A DNA stretch of 64,000 nt, from the NCBI GenBank assembly GCA_033026295.1, contig CM065173.1, positions 1,054,001 to 1,118,000 on the forward strand. Direction: 5' to 3'. Positions 34,041 through 46,629 of this stretch are shown here, piece after piece (position 1 is the first letter of the stretch; each line of letters starts with the position of its first letter). The stretch comes from Channa striata. Lineage: Eukaryota; Chordata; Actinopteri; Anabantiformes; Channidae. The position numbers and the translations under genes are program-made. The notes below the pieces were generated by a model that searched no databases, was not told the DNA's origin, and saw only the letters and a program-made list of their open reading frames with translations.

Positions 34041-36045
34041 TATGGCACAGATATACATCACGTGTAAGTCTTATCAAAGGGAGTAGATGAAGGGATACAC
34101 AGGGACACGACACATGGAACTTTCCACATCGAGGGCCGCGTTACAGTTACTTCCACCGGCTGCCGTTTGCCCAGTAGATGGTGGTGTTTACCACAGAACA
34201 GCCAGATTCAACGCCATTTCCTTTTAGGGCACTTTTGCCGATAAAACTGTGAAAAACAACATGAGATAATATGGTGTGTCAGAGGAGGAGAGGCCAAAAG
34301 AAAGGTTTGCGATATTTGAAGTAGATAATGTAAAAATATCAATAGCTGGCATTTCATTTAGTAATACAGTATCATTCAATAATCACGATATAGCTTTGTG
34401 CAGTTTTAATGTGACATTTTTTACATATGTGCATAATTGACAGGACTGAGGGTTCACTTTTTGTTGGTACAGCAATCCCTTTTTTTTTTTTGATGTACCA
34501 TTTATTAACTTCAGTCTTGCTAAGTGCACTTCCTTTGGCTCCATGTTTGTAAAATGTTCTCCAAGATATGTTTTGTCTTTCAGCATCCTATTAGTTTCGT
34601 GATAATGACTGAATGATCAAAGTGGGATTACTCAGTGTTCAATTAACTCTAGTCCTGAGGGAATTTGACCAGTAACAGCCACTGTATCAGTTTTGCCACA
34701 TATGACAAATTATTACAGATGAGTAATGCAGTTTTACTCCAGCTTAATTCCACTGCAGGCTCCAAGGTCTGTGACCCTTCTTTGAATACGTCACCACAAA
34801 ACTGCCAGTTTCTGCGTGCTAAAAATTGTCCAGAAAATAGTCTTGGATGAATCTGTTATGGCACCAGTCCAGCTATGAGCAAAAGGCAGATATTCAGAAC
34901 CGAAGCCAGAAAATTAGTGCAGGGCTGGGAATCTGTTTACTGACGAGAAATACCTCTCAGTGATGCCCCCTTCAGATCCAGTACAGGCCATAAATTGTCT
35001 ATTTAGAAAGAATATAAGTATATTGTGTTTTTAAGAAGAAGAGGAGCTAGAAAGAAACCAAGTGGAGCTCTGTTTGTGTTGGTCTGAACTCTCATTTTCA
35101 TTTCATTTTCCAAACTGCATCTCTTAATTGATTGGATTACACAGACAATTTTGCTTTTTGTGTTAGGCAATTTAACGCTTGATGAATATGGCACATTCAG
35201 AGTGTTAATTCCACGAATGCTTGTAAGACAATTGCTAGTGAAGTGGAAACCAAACAAACACATTGTGATGAGTTAAAGTGCTGTGTGTAGGGTTTAGTAA
35301 TTTGTCATTACAGAGGCTGACCTTTATAATGCAGTCATAATGATTTCATGCTTTGTAGATCAACACCAATGAAAGTGAACCTAGTGGCTGCACGTGCTGT
35401 GCTCAGAGCGTGTGGCGTGAGAGTCTGTGTAGTTTTTAATCACACTGAGAGTTTAATTCCCCCCCACACAGCGGCAGGCAGGAATAACGGGCGGAATGTG
35501 AGCGACAGCAGGACGGTAGCATCACGCTCCTAACCTTAACACATGTACGCACTGATAAAACGCATGAAACAGGAATAAAAAGATGGAGAGAAATCTTAGA
35601 GCTAGTGACTCACCTGATAATTGATTCCAAATTTTCGATTATTTCACACATTGACAGAGGAGTGTAATAAAACAGTCAGCAGTTTTCCATCGTGTCACAG
35701 CGACATGATCAAATCTGTTAAACTGTTCAAAGTGAGATGTCTGGTTCATCTCATTACTGAGGGCGGTAAAACAAGATGCAGTTCTTTAAGACCTCAAATT
35801 AATGTAGTTCTATATGAAGCTCGGCTAAAAATGACATAACCAGTGCTGGTGGGTGTTTTTAGTGTCACACTTTTTCACCAAGACTTTGGCCCCTGAACAT
35901 GTTCAACTTATAAACCCATCAAGACCCACTTTGCTTTTCCACAGGATAAAAAAGCAGTCGAGTTATTTCATGTCACTGAACTGAATTGAAAGATTTGTGT
36001 ATTTTTATGTTTTGACATTTTGTCAATAAACAAGAAATCAAGAAT
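34041..36045. other. Unique-looking stretch, nothing recognised
   Basis: No mobile element or exon recognised. 35080-35240 is AT-rich with several homeodomain-like words and is mentioned in the findings. Confidence 0.4.
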
Positions 36046-36047
36046 CT

Positions 36048-36295
36048 TTATGTCGGAATCAGAAATCTGTTTATTGCCAGGCACAGTTAAGAACACTTAA
36101 AACTAGGAATTAGTCTTGGTGTTAGGTGCAAACACAAAATCTACCAAAAGAAAAGTGCAAAGGTGGGACACACTATGAAATATGTACAGAAATAGTATAA
36201 TGCAACACAAATATATATAAGATAAGTGAGTGTACAGAGGGAGGATGTACAACTTGGAAAGTTAAAGTGACTGTCTGTGAGTTGGGGGGATTATC
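36048..36295 (-). repeat. 3' untranslated end of the Rex1/CR1-like LINE of 18.5 kb
   Basis: The minus strand matches the tail at 19280-19385 ('GTAGATTTTGTGTTTGCACC', AATAAACAG, TTCTGATTC) and the segment at 45500-45690 ('TACAACTTGGAAAGTTAAAG' on the plus strand). Only the non-coding end remains. Confidence 0.8.
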
Positions 36296-36627
36296 CCCGG
36301 GGAAGATGATTATAATGTCATGATGATGATCTCAGAACATCTAAACATCCTGCAAATAAAACAAAGTTCTCAAAAAATATAGAGACTTTTTCCTTTCATT
36401 TATAAAATTAATTCAAATTAGTTTCTGCTGTTCAAATGTCAACTGTGTTGACATATGCAATGTTTATACTATAAACCAATATTTATACCTACAGTATACA
36501 TGCCTTTTTCAAGGAGAAAAACCACAGTGAATGTCTATTTTAGTAAAGACAACAGTGATGACACGTGAGCTCTGAATAATAATGATTACGTCTGTCTGCA
36601 GTTTAATGAGGAAAACTTGAGAGCGGA

Positions 36628-36715
36628 TTGTCCTGTCCAGGGTGGGATTGACCCCAGCCCCCCGGTAACCCTAAACAGGAGAAGGGCTTACAAACGATGG
36701 ATGGATGGATCGCTA
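36628..36715 (+). repeat. 3' end of the GATGGATGG SINE family
   Basis: 'CCTGTCCAGGGTGGGATTGA', 'CCCCAGCCCCCCGGTAACCC' and terminal 'GATGGATGGATGGAT' in plus orientation. Confidence 0.75.
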
Positions 36716-38825
36716 CACCACAGTTAAATGAGCTTGATCCAGTTTTCCATTGGAAACATCACCAGAGCTTTCCCACGTTTCCAACTTGGCCTTGTTTCTT
36801 AAACTAAGAAGACATAAGTTGTCAGAAGACAGGTAGAGCTCAACATCATATTCCTTTATCTTTTAGCTCATCTTGTCAACTCAGGCTCATTTGATTTTCC
36901 TGTTGATTTTCTTTTATACCACATGCTGAGCACAACATAACCTTATTAAATCCATGTAATCATGTCACGTTTCTGTAAAGCCGAGTTGAATATACTGAAA
37001 AGTAAGTACAGCGCACTGGTACAGTGGAGCCTCTCCAGTCCGCTAGTGTAGAAAGTGTAGAAAGCAGCACTGAGGATGTTCTGTCACACTCAAAGGAAGG
37101 TTTAGCCAAGAAACGGAGATCATAAAAGATGAAAGTGGAAACGAATGCATTATTTACAGCAGTGAGTGCTCTTTTCTGTAGAACTTGCTTCTGCTGGGAT
37201 TAGAACACACTCTGTCCTTGTTGACACCGGGCTGCCGATCAGACGATAGCGCAGCCCACATGCATTTTTACACACATGACGTTAGTTCACATAATAGTTT
37301 CATGTTTGAATATGTGCCCCTTGTGATCTTTGGTTTAAACATTATGATATCTCTACGATGAGTTGGACGACAAACAGCACTTGGAACATGACAAAAGTCA
37401 GATTCAAATCACGTCAATGTAAAGGAAACACAAATACAAACAAGGACGAGGACACATTGGGAGTCTACTAGCACGGTCAGTAACCTCCACATTGTGCTCC
37501 CAGTATTCTTTTATTGTGAATTGTCTTTACTGGTTCCCTCCTAAACCAACCCCAGAAAGGCCATTTCATACAGTGCGTGCTCTTAGAGCCACACATACTG
37601 ACACCACAGATGCACGTGTGATTCAGTTCATGCTCCAATTTGGGACACGGGCATTTTTACCCATGCACAAACCATAACGGCAACGACAGCAGTGACAGCA
37701 AGAAAGATTTCTCCCTTTATGTTTCACCGAACAACATAAAAATGAAATGAAATCTGCTCACAGCGACACTGTCAAAGACGTCAGAATAAACAGTGTCGTC
37801 CTTCAGTGCATGGAATGAGCACGGTGGCAGTGCTGACATTCCACTGCAACCTTCAAAGGCTTGAATGTGTCCGTCTACAGTTTCTATCAATTAAGTTTCA
37901 GATGATGAAACTTAATTAATAGATACACACGCTGAAAACCTGATTTAGCATTGAGAAGGGAGTCACCTTCTCCTGCTGGAGCGTTTGCCTTAGACAGGTC
38001 ACCCCGGATCTATTGAGTATTAACAGTATTCTGGATTGTTAACACAGGGCCCACGTACAGGAAGGGGCGGGGTTATTTCCATCTGTTGAGCATGCGGGCG
38101 ATGCCATTACACTGAAACTTTTTTCCACAACAAGCCATGCTCAATAATAATGAGCAGATTGTTAAAAACCCACTTTGCTCTTCTTTTGCTGTATCGGTGA
38201 ATGTGAAATGTAATGAAGCCAGGTCTTTGATTTTGGCTGCTCGCTCTTTGACAGGCCTTTTCAGGAAGCTGTCATCTTCACAGATTTGCATCAGTCGATA
38301 TGTGCAGCCATATTAAATTGCATCAAAATCTACCGTGGATGTGTCTCTGTTTTCTGCCTAAAATATGTGGACAGCATATTCCCTGCCCTCACTGCTGGTT
38401 CATTTTTAAAAGGCTACGGCAGACATTGTATTGATATTTTCAGTCTTAAGTTTCCGAAAGCAGAGACATGTTTCAAATTGAGAGAGAAGCTCTCCTCTCT
38501 GGGCAATTTGACTGGGAATAAGACACAACAGACAGAAAACAGACAGGAGGAAAATGGCATGTTTGAAACACCTCAATGAACTGAGAAGTTCAATTGACAC
38601 ACAGACTGTACAAAGTCTATTTCCAGGCTGTTTGAAAGAACACAGCGAGGAGGCTGAATTTAATTTGAGCCTGTGCTGAAAAGACTATTTCCATCCTAAT
38701 AAAACTATTGTTCTTAGCAAGTTAGCTAGAGAAAAACAAAATATTAACATCTGATAATTTTCAAAATATAGCCTATAGTGATTTTCCACCTTATTGGAAC
38801 CCAAGAACTTCACACTGCTTCTTAT
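36716..38825. other. Unique-looking stretch with one strong hairpin
   Basis: No mobile element or exon recognised. An inverted repeat with 18-bp arms (one mismatch) and a 5-nt loop lies at 37883-37923. Confidence 0.4.
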
Positions 38826-38827
38826 TT

Positions 38828-39046
38828 AAATGGTAAATGTTCTGCACTTATAAAGCACTTTTCTGCCTGCTGTTTGTCAAAGAACTTTAATCTGCTTCTT
38901 ATTCCCCCATTCACACACACACTCACACCCCGATGGGGCGGCCGGCCGACGCTCACCGGGAGCAACTAAGCGGGGGTTCAGTGTGTTGCTTAAGGAAACT
39001 TCGACGTGTGACAGCAGGACCTACTGTGCCACAGTCGCCCCATAAC
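38828..39046 (-). repeat. tRNA-derived SINE, near full length
   Basis: Reverse orientation: right edge 'CTACTGTGCCACAGTCGCCC', body 'GGTTCAGTGTGTTGCTTAAG', and left edge 'GTAAATGTTCTGCACTTATA' with AAGCACTTTTCTGCC, the reverse of the 3' tail of the 33.8-kb copy. Confidence 0.82.
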
Positions 39047-40110
39047 GTGGGTCTGACACAAACCCTGCACTAGTATGTTTACACTGGTAGCAACATGAAA
39101 AGTCATCAAAGTAGCCAAATTAACAAACACTGAAACATTTTTTATTTTTTTTATTTCTCCTGTAATAATGATGATGATCCATCTTAACATTAGAACTGTC
39201 TGGGGTGGTTAATATATTGACAAAGGGGGAAACTGAATATAACGCAATAATTTACGTAACGTAATATAATTATGAAGGTTTTACCTTAAATTGTATGTCC
39301 CCGTACAAGTAAACTGGAAAATGATTATATTTTTCAGAGGAATGTATTCTAGCATGTTTTAACGTCACATAAAACTCTGGCCGAATGAGAACCAGATGGA
39401 CGTAGTTGCAGATCATGGTAATATGGTATAAAAAAAGGTAATGATGCAGACGAAAAGTCAAAGGTTGTGATCTGTGAAATAAAACAAAGCAGTGAGGCAG
39501 GAATGACTGCAGATCTTTACTTCCAGCTTCCTTAAGGCATCACCAAGAAAACTAAATACAATAAACACGCAGGTAGTTTTGCTACTACTAAAATATAGAT
39601 GAAATATTTTTTTGGGCAGAGAGAAGACATTAGAAGGGCTGAAGAAGAAGGTTGTGTGAAGTTCAAGCTCAGCTGGCTGTGGTATGTACAAGATACCATC
39701 ATCTTCTGGCTCAGCAAATACTGTCTCTGGATGACAAGTGTGATGAAGAGGAAAACCTGGAGAGTAGCTACTCTACTGACGAAAAACGTTGACAGGAGCG
39801 ATAAGAGGAAGTGAAAATGACTTGTGGCTATATAAAGATGTGTGTCCCTCACTCTATCTGTGTCTGTCTCTGGCTGTTCGTGTTTCTCCCTGTCTCTTGG
39901 TTTCTTTCTGTGTCTCCTGTGTCTTTCAGGTACATTATATGCTAACAGCTGGTCTGTGACAAAGATGAGATCGATGTATGCCATCGTGGCACTTGTCCTT
40001 TTGACACATTGCGGGCGTGAAAGTGTGATGGGACTGATGAACGCCTGAGTTTGCGACAGCTTATCTAGAAATTTGTGATGCATTTTCCAATATGTTCAGG
40101 CTCTTTTAAA
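39047..40110. other. Unique-looking stretch, nothing recognised
   Basis: A 184-codon minus-strand frame (40083-39532) lacks any known motif. No repeat family recognised. Confidence 0.4.
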
Positions 40111-40112
40111 TG

Positions 40113-40177
40113 GCCAGGTCATGCAGAATTCATGGTGGATTGGTTGAATATTGTTGCCCATTCCTGGAGGGACTAAA
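40113..40177. repeat. Unclassified dispersed repeat, copy 2
   Basis: 'CAGAATTCATGGTGGATTGG' and 'CCATTCCTGGAGGGACT' match blocks at 10733-10803 in order and orientation. The family is unknown to me. Confidence 0.45.
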
Positions 40178-40384
40178 AACAGACAGGTGCTGCTACTGTT
40201 TGGCGTTGGGATTTATATTGCTGTTAGATACGGTAATCGCTACCTCAGAGCCAGCATTAGTTCACTGACAGGATATAGCAACACATTATAAATGTTTAAT
40301 GTCACAGAAAATAACAATTCAAGTTAATTATGGTGTTTTCTGATTCAGCACTCTTTACGTTATTACAGCCTTGAGCCTAGTCAC

Positions 40385-40790
40385 ACAGCTTGACACAATA
40401 AAGTTCGGAATTGCACCTACAATTGGTACATAGCTTGCAAGGGTTTGTCCTTCCGTGAGGACTCCCGCTCTTCCTTCCCTTGCTCCTCCTGTTTCTGCTG
40501 CCTGACGTGTTCACTGAGCATGTCATCACATGGGGCCACCTTCTTGATGTGGTCATGCAAGTCATGAAATAGTTGTTTGCTCCTGGATAGTGGCTCTGAC
40601 GCGCACTAATCCTTGCCCTCCTTCCTTTCGCTCAGGATGCTGACTTGGGGCTGCATTCCTCCGTGCATCGTAAGGAGCTTCCTTGTCTTGATGTCAGTGG
40701 CTTCTGTCGTCTCTTTTTGACAGCTTATTATGGCAGGTCTTTGTTCCTCCCATTGAGATGATATTTTTAACATTACCTGCCTGCCATATT
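40385..40790 (-). mobile_element. C-terminal fragment of a non-LTR reverse-transcriptase protein, clade not assigned
   Basis: On the minus strand the sequence encodes DIKTRKLLTMHGGMQPQ, then LSERKEGKD, IKKVAPCDDMLSEHVRQQK, KPLQAMYQL. This order (kLLTmH-g-hp, ERKEGGRGL, ir-maP-DelLseclRQQ, KpLhGMYh) is a familiar C-terminal stretch of a reverse-transcriptase family common in fish genomes. Stops separate the pieces. The catalytic domain is absent. I recognise the phrases but cannot name the clade with certainty. Confidence 0.6.
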
Positions 40791-40799
40791 GACAAAAAC

Positions 40800-42530
40800 A
40801 AGAATCACACTGGCTTAGATTTTGCCTGGGTCTGCGTTAGGTGTTGGGGAACCGAGACAACCTGATGAAAAGTGGGATACTGGAACAAAACGTTCATGGA
40901 CAAGAGATGGGAACAGGGAACTACTGGCAAGAGGGGGTTACAGGCGGAGTGTGTATTGTGATACCACAGGAAAAAACAACAAAATGTGTTGTTGCACTGC
41001 AGTGATGGTGTGGCCACCAAGACCTGCTCTCCTTGTCAGTCAGCAGGCTGCAGCTGGTAGGAGGGATGAAGGCGATATATGAGGTGTTCATTGCATTATT
41101 TAGCTTAGACCACTGTAACACTAATGAACTAATCGTTTCTACACTCACTGCAACATAAAAGTAATTTGTAACCGAGAAGGAGCTGTCATACATAATCAGG
41201 AGTAAAGTGTTTTCAGTTTATTTTGTTAGTAACAATTGATTTGCAAAACAAAACAACATGAATTCAATTCAATTCCTCTAATGTGGGAATAACCAGAAAC
41301 TCTTCATCAGTCCTGCCATCCAGCACTTCAAACACTCTTTCCATCCAGTCCTCTATCAATGAAGGACTGAATTGTCTCTGGACATACTGCTCTGAATAAA
41401 AAATGCAAAATTGAAACAAATGAAATTCAAACACATATTGATGCAGAAATTAAATTAATATTTTCTCCTGAAAATGTGGGGAATTTCAGCCTTTTTCTTT
41501 TGATTTTGCTGCCTGGAGTCATGGAATTGTTGAGAATGGAATTGTTATTGTACATTTTGATGGGAGACTGGGACGTATTTACACGACTGTGTAAAGCAGT
41601 ATCAGTATTCAGATGGACTTCGCGTCCACCTGATGAATGCAAAGTGGCTGTGTCACTGCTTCCCCCACGGAAACACTACTTGCTGCTGTTGCAAAAGACA
41701 AGATGGGAGCTGCAAGAGAGTGTGTGTAAATAGCTTTGTAGAGCTGTGGAGAACCATAAAGTGGCCGAGTGACACATTTAATACAGCGCTCTATATACAC
41801 ATCAATGTATTCAGAAGGATATGGATATAGCGCCATTTCTCAGTCACTCAGTAAAACTGTATGTAGGACACCATGTCCTCCTGAGGTTTGAGGCTGGTAA
41901 GCTACACCCTGTACCAGTATTCTACCCACTAACACTAACCCTTAAATGAAAGACATCTGATAAGACTTTCTGATAAAGATATCTTTTCCTCACAGGTACA
42001 CAACCCCCCACCACCCCCATGAATTTATACTTCACCTTATCTCGGCCGCTTCTCGAAAATCCTACAAGAGTGATAGACATTTCATTTTGTTCCCTGTGTG
42101 GAGAGATAAATGAAGCTACTGGAGCGTGAATGGAGATGTCGTAAAGGGAAGGAGTTATGTGTTCTCACTGCACCTGTACGCACACGTTTGCATGGCCTCC
42201 GCTCCATCATTGTTCCGTCAGCTGTAAACAACATTTGTGCTCTTTCATTCAGTTTCTCTGTGTATATCAGTAATGCTGCTGGGTTGTATGCCTGTTCAGA
42301 GTCATCTAATGATTCTAATGGAAATGACTCACAAAATTGTGTTGTTTGCATGCTTTAGATGATTTACTCAGGTGTGACTGTCATGTGCAGTACCGTCACA
42401 GGGCTTTTCGGTTGCTGTTTGGTCATGATGTGGCAGTACCCCCTACTGGCACGCTTCACACATAACTACACTAAATGGACAGACATATGTGGACAACCCC
42501 AGAATGTTTGTATTATATTTTCAGGTTATT
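40800..42530. other. Unique-looking stretch, nothing recognised
   Basis: No mobile element or exon recognised. Short frames only. Confidence 0.4.
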
Positions 42531-42534
42531 GAAT

Positions 42535-42755
42535 CCACCGCAGGCCAGTCTTAGGAGTTTGCCTGTTCTTTTCATGCTTGAGTGGGTTTTCCTCCCACAA
42601 GTCCGACAAAGACTTTTATGTTCGGTAAATTGGTGACTCTAAATTGTCTGTAGGTGTCGTTGTGAGTGGGAAGAGTTGTTTGTCTGTGCTGGTCCTCAGA
42701 TAGACTGGACGATGCTCAAAGCTGGGATAGGCATTAGCAATTAAAGATAATGGAG
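42535..42755 (+). repeat. SINE fragment (GATGGATGG family body)
   Basis: 'GAGTTTGCCTGTTCTTTTCA' (degraded 'gagtttgcatgttctcc'), 'GTGGGTTTTCCTCCCACAAG', 'GGTAAATTGGTGACTCTAAA', 'TTGTCTGTAGGTGTCG' and 'AAAGCTGGGATAGGC' follow one another as in that family's body. The tRNA-like head and GATGG tail are lost. Confidence 0.75.
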
Positions 42756-42759
42756 GGTT

Positions 42760-44485
42760 ATTTAGGAAATTCACCTTAAAGGGTCAATACAGAATTACAC
42801 AAAACTGTAATTATTCATTGCAGATTCAGGAAAATGTTGCATTTGGATATTTCACAAACCTTGTATAGAAGAGGATAAAATGTGGTTAACTGTAAACAAA
42901 ATGTCAAACGCAGCCGTCATAGTCAGAGATATCTAGTCACTGCACATGGATTCCACCGATATATTCTCGACCTGTTCCCCTGGTTTTGATTTGTTACTGT
43001 CAATTTAGAGATATCCTTCAACACCTTCATTGTCATTTTTACCAAAAAGAGACACTTCAGCAGGCATTAGAGGACCGTCATTAGCTAAGTGTTTCTGTTG
43101 ATTTTGGGTCTGGTTAGACACCGATTGTGCTAACCACGTACATTTAGCATTTTCTCATTCTCTTAACATGTCAAGTACAGCTGAGGCTCAATGTGCTGCC
43201 TGGAGTCATTTGTTCAGTAGAATTAGAGAGATTGTGTTATTCTGAACAATGATGAACTCCATCATCATTCCAACTAATATTTGTGTTATTAGTGTTAGAG
43301 TGAACAGAAACAAGACTATAGGGAACAAAGAGAATGCTGTATCAAATGGACATGTTGGTATTTTTGCTCACTACTTATAAAAGTGTGATGAAAATACAGC
43401 ATCCTGCCGAAAGCATAGGGAGGTCAGAGACAGCGTATGGTTGGTTTGGACCTATAGATAGTATGTGTTAGGAATAAGAACTCAGTAACTATAAATGCAG
43501 TGAAGTCTTCTGAACAGAGAGACAAAGGAGAAATCAGTGACATATTTATGCTTATGGTTTTGTAACAGGACAGATGGGTCATTAAAATATTTTTTATTTA
43601 TGGGCCGACTGGACTCAGCAGGTAACAAATTATTCAAAGCCAGAAGGATGATGCAGTGCACCTGTAGAAACAATGTGAACAGTAAAATGCTGCATGGCTG
43701 CCACACAGATAATTAATTTTGTGCCAGGCCTTGAGAATGAGTCTTAAATCCCAGAAAGAAACACAACACAGAAACTAGATTTTAAATAAAACTCAGTAGA
43801 GGTACAGTGATTCTCAATCCTGGTCCAGATTCTCAAGGACCCCTCCTCTGCTGATTGCCTGAATTAGGTGTTTGCATAGATTCCATCACAGATGAGTGTG
43901 GAGTGAGGTAAAAAAAAAGCTTAAACCCCTATAACCATTGTCGGCTTATGTCCAGAATCTTTCTTTCAGGACAGTCATGGTGCCCACGAAAGAATCCCCA
44001 CAGTTTTGCAGTGGCAGCATTTCTCGTTTAGACTAAAATGGAAAATTTTCATGCTATCATCTTCTCAAAATTTGAATTTACCTGCAAAACTAATGACATG
44101 CCCTTCAGTCTCACTGTTTAGTTCTAACTATTCAGCTCCAATCCAGTGTTAGTCTGTGAGCGTTGAAGTCGAGGCAATAAGCAAAGTTCTTTTCTTGCAG
44201 TTCCATGAAAATGTGCTTCTACGTTTGTGTAGTCAACAAGTGAAGAGCTTAGATTTATTTTTAACATTTCATGCCAAACTCAAAGCCGTGTCTTTCCAAA
44301 CAGCTGAGAGGGGATGGAGATAACAGACACATCATAGATAATTCAGGACTAAATGTTGCCTCTTCAACAAACTGCTATTTTCTCAGAGACCTGCTGAGAA
44401 AATAGGCCAATCCCAGCCTCCCAGCTCTTCCATCCATTCCACTCGCAAAATGTGGGCTCAGAGGAGGAAAGTGTCTCAGTGCATC
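42760..44485. other. Unique-looking stretch, nothing recognised
   Basis: No recognised element or exon in this AT-rich interval. Confidence 0.4.
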
Positions 44486-44489
44486 AGGG

Positions 44490-45260
44490 GTTGGTCCCAC
44501 AGCTGTCTGAGCCTATAGCAGCAGAACTAGAACTAACTATAAGCTTTTGAGCCTCGTCTTACAAGTAGAGAGGGTGTCTGCTTCCTGAATCTGGACTGGG
44601 AGCTGGTTCTACAGGAGAGTAGCTTGATAACTAAAGACTCTGCCTCCCATTCTGGGAACCACAACTATGCCTGCATTCTGAGACCAAAGTGGTCTAGTAG
44701 GATGATATGGTACTAGGAGATCTTTTAGGTATGATGGAGCTTGACCGTTTAAAGCTTTATAGTTAAGAAGAAGGGTTTTAAATTCTATTCTGCATTTAAT
44801 TGGAAGCCAATGGAGAGAAGCTAATGAAGGTGAAATATGATCTCTCTTGCCAATCCCAGTCAGTAATCTTACTGCAGCATTTTGGATTAATTGGAGGCTT
44901 TTTAGAGAGTTACTGGGGCAGCCTGAAAGTAGAGAATTACAGTAGTCCAATCTAGAAGTAACAAATGCATGAACCAGTTTTTCAGCATCGCTTTGAGACA
45001 GGATGCTCCTAATTTTGGCAATGTTCCGTAGGTGGAAGAAGGCTGTTCTAGAGATTTGCTTCATGTGTGAGGTAAATGACAAATCCTGGTCAAAAATGAC
45101 TCAGAGATTCCTTGCAGTACTACTGGGGGCAAGAGTTATGTCGTCAAAAGTAACGATATGGTTGGAAAACATGTTTCTAAAATTGTCAGGCTCAAACACA
45201 AAAACTTCAGTTGAATTTGAGTTACTAGTCTCCAGCTACTGTTCATCGCTGGTGGAGTTT
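44490..45260 (-). mobile_element. L2-B non-LTR retrotransposon, C-terminal reverse-transcriptase region
   Basis: A minus-strand frame of 157 codons (45082-44609) encodes the L2 C-terminal region: FHLRNIAKIRSILSQSDAEK, FVTSRLDYCNSLLSGCP, LQLIQNAAVRLLTGIGKRDH, SLHWLPIKCRIEFKTLLL and YLKDLLVPYHPTRPLWSQNA. Upstream (to about 45260) frames are broken but still L2-like. Downstream it is truncated before the 3' tail seen at 62.83 kb. Close to the 63.4-64.0 kb copy. Catalytic core absent. Confidence 0.9.
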
Positions 45261-45489
45261 GACTGTTAGATACTACTAACATCACATTTTACATTTTACT
45301 TAGTGCGGGAATTCATTGCAGTTCTCATAGTGGCTGTTTACATTCCACCCAGAAAGATGTAATTCTGTGTATGTAAGCAGACTGGGTTCAGCGTTGGTAG
45401 GCTATCAAATAAAATTGCTTAAATTACTCACTCACTGCCAATGGGGAAAGGGGAAGGCCCTTACTGAGTTGGGAGAAAATTGGAATTAG

Positions 45490-46225
45490 AAACAGTAATA
45501 GGAATGTATGTTGTTGTCAGGCGCAAAGACAAAATCTGCAGAAAACAGCTGCAAAGGTGTGGCAACATGAAATATGTGCAGTACTAGTATAATATAATAA
45601 CATTAAAAATAAGATATGTGAATGTACAATGTGTGTACAACTTGAAAGGTTAAAGTGATTGTAAGTCGGGGTGGTTGTTATCTGGGGGGGATTTATCCAC
45701 TGTTCAGTAAGCTGACGGCAGTGGCGAAGAAACTGTTCTGTGAGGTCCTGGTACAGCTCCTGAAGAGATGGGAGGCGACCACCTTCTCAGCAGAGTGCAT
45801 GATACACTGCAGCTTGGCCTTGTTCTTGGCCGTGGCTGCAGGGACCCAAACTTCCATCTTTGAATCCATTCTTACACCCGCCATCACAGTGTAAAAGTTT
45901 ACCAGCGTCTTCCAAAGAGGAGGAGGTGAAACGAGGTGAACCACAATGTCTCTAAGCAGAGCTGGGACAATTGTTTTGAAGGTAGAGCTGAAGTCTTAGG
46001 GAGTTGAGATGCTGGAGGATAAAGTGGAGGGCAATTTACAGTTTACATAATCTACAGGTCTGTTGGCTCTGTAGGCAAAATGCAGGGGGTCCAGAAGGGG
46101 GTCTGTCATGTCCTTGAGGTGAGATAAGATGAGGCGGTTAAAACACTTCATGACCACAGAAGTCAGGGCAATGGGTCTTGTTAGTCCTGTGATCCTCAGC
46201 TTTTTAGGGGCTGGCACGATGGTCG
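45490..46225 (-). mobile_element. Rex1/CR1-like non-LTR retrotransposon, internally deleted
   Basis: Reading leftward: PAPKKLRITGL, RPIALTSVVMKCFNRLILSH, DPLLDPLHFAYRANR, then after a frameshift a block equivalent to FNTIVPALLRD. A deletion removes the catalytic region and the frame resumes (45944-45693) with MDSKMEVWVPAATAKNKAKL, IMHSAEKVVASHL and NSFFATAVSLLNSG, the C-terminus. The 3' untranslated end extends to about 45490 and matches 36.05 and 19.3 kb. At 46225-46241 it meets the truncated ERV LTR. Confidence 0.88.
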
Positions 46226-46241
46226 AGGAAGGAAAAAAGGA

Positions 46242-46364
46242 AAAACTCTGGGACCTGCTAGTTCCCGTGGATCTTCCTACTGAGTGGCGGGGACTCGTTG
46301 TCTGGCCTCTGCTAGAAGTGTGAACAGATGGTCAGATGGTCATTGATCAAAAACTTCCCTCACA
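46242..46364 (-). repeat. ERV 3' LTR, truncated
   Basis: Aligns without gaps to 51995-52117 with two substitutions in 123 bp. It begins (minus strand) TGTGAGGGAAGTTTTTGATC and stops at about 46242, so roughly 290 bp of the LTR found at the other end are missing. A 16-bp purine-rich filler separates it from the LINE to the left. Confidence 0.92.
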
Positions 46365-46378
46365 CATCCCCCCTTTTA
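46365..46378 (-). promoter_or_regulatory. ERV polypurine tract
   Basis: Minus strand TAAAAGGGGGGATG lies directly against the 3' LTR start. This is the expected position and composition for the plus-strand primer of reverse transcription. Confidence 0.8.
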
Positions 46379-46489
46379 TCATTTTATGATAACAAAAAAA
46401 TGTCAGGAGTAATCAAGGCTGAGCAATAGTAGAAGCAAAGAACACAACAATACAACAGTAACAAAACGAAAAAGAAAAAAAATCTTAAC

Positions 46490-46605
46490 AATCCCCCTTG
46501 AGCAAGCCTTAGGCGACAGTGGAGAGGAAAAACTTCCACCATGGGAAGAAACCTCTGGCAGAACCAGGCTCAGGGTGGGCGGCCATCTGCCTTCACCGGT
46601 TGCAG
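46490..46605 (-). repeat. L2-B 3' segment nested in the ERV
   Basis: 'CAATCCCCCTTGAGCAAGCC', 'GACAGTGGAGAGGAAAAACT' and 'GGCCATCTGCCTTCACCGGT' match the L2-B 3' region. It lies between the env remnant and the polypurine tract, so it was inserted into, or recombined with, an ERV ancestor. Confidence 0.8.
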
Positions 46606-46629
46606 AGAGTAAGAGTCAAAATCTAGAGA

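Noticed and set aside
39532..40083. 184-codon minus-strand open frame
   Set aside because: No known motif; contains a low-complexity Arg/Glu/Asp stretch and hydrophobic runs without a coherent domain.
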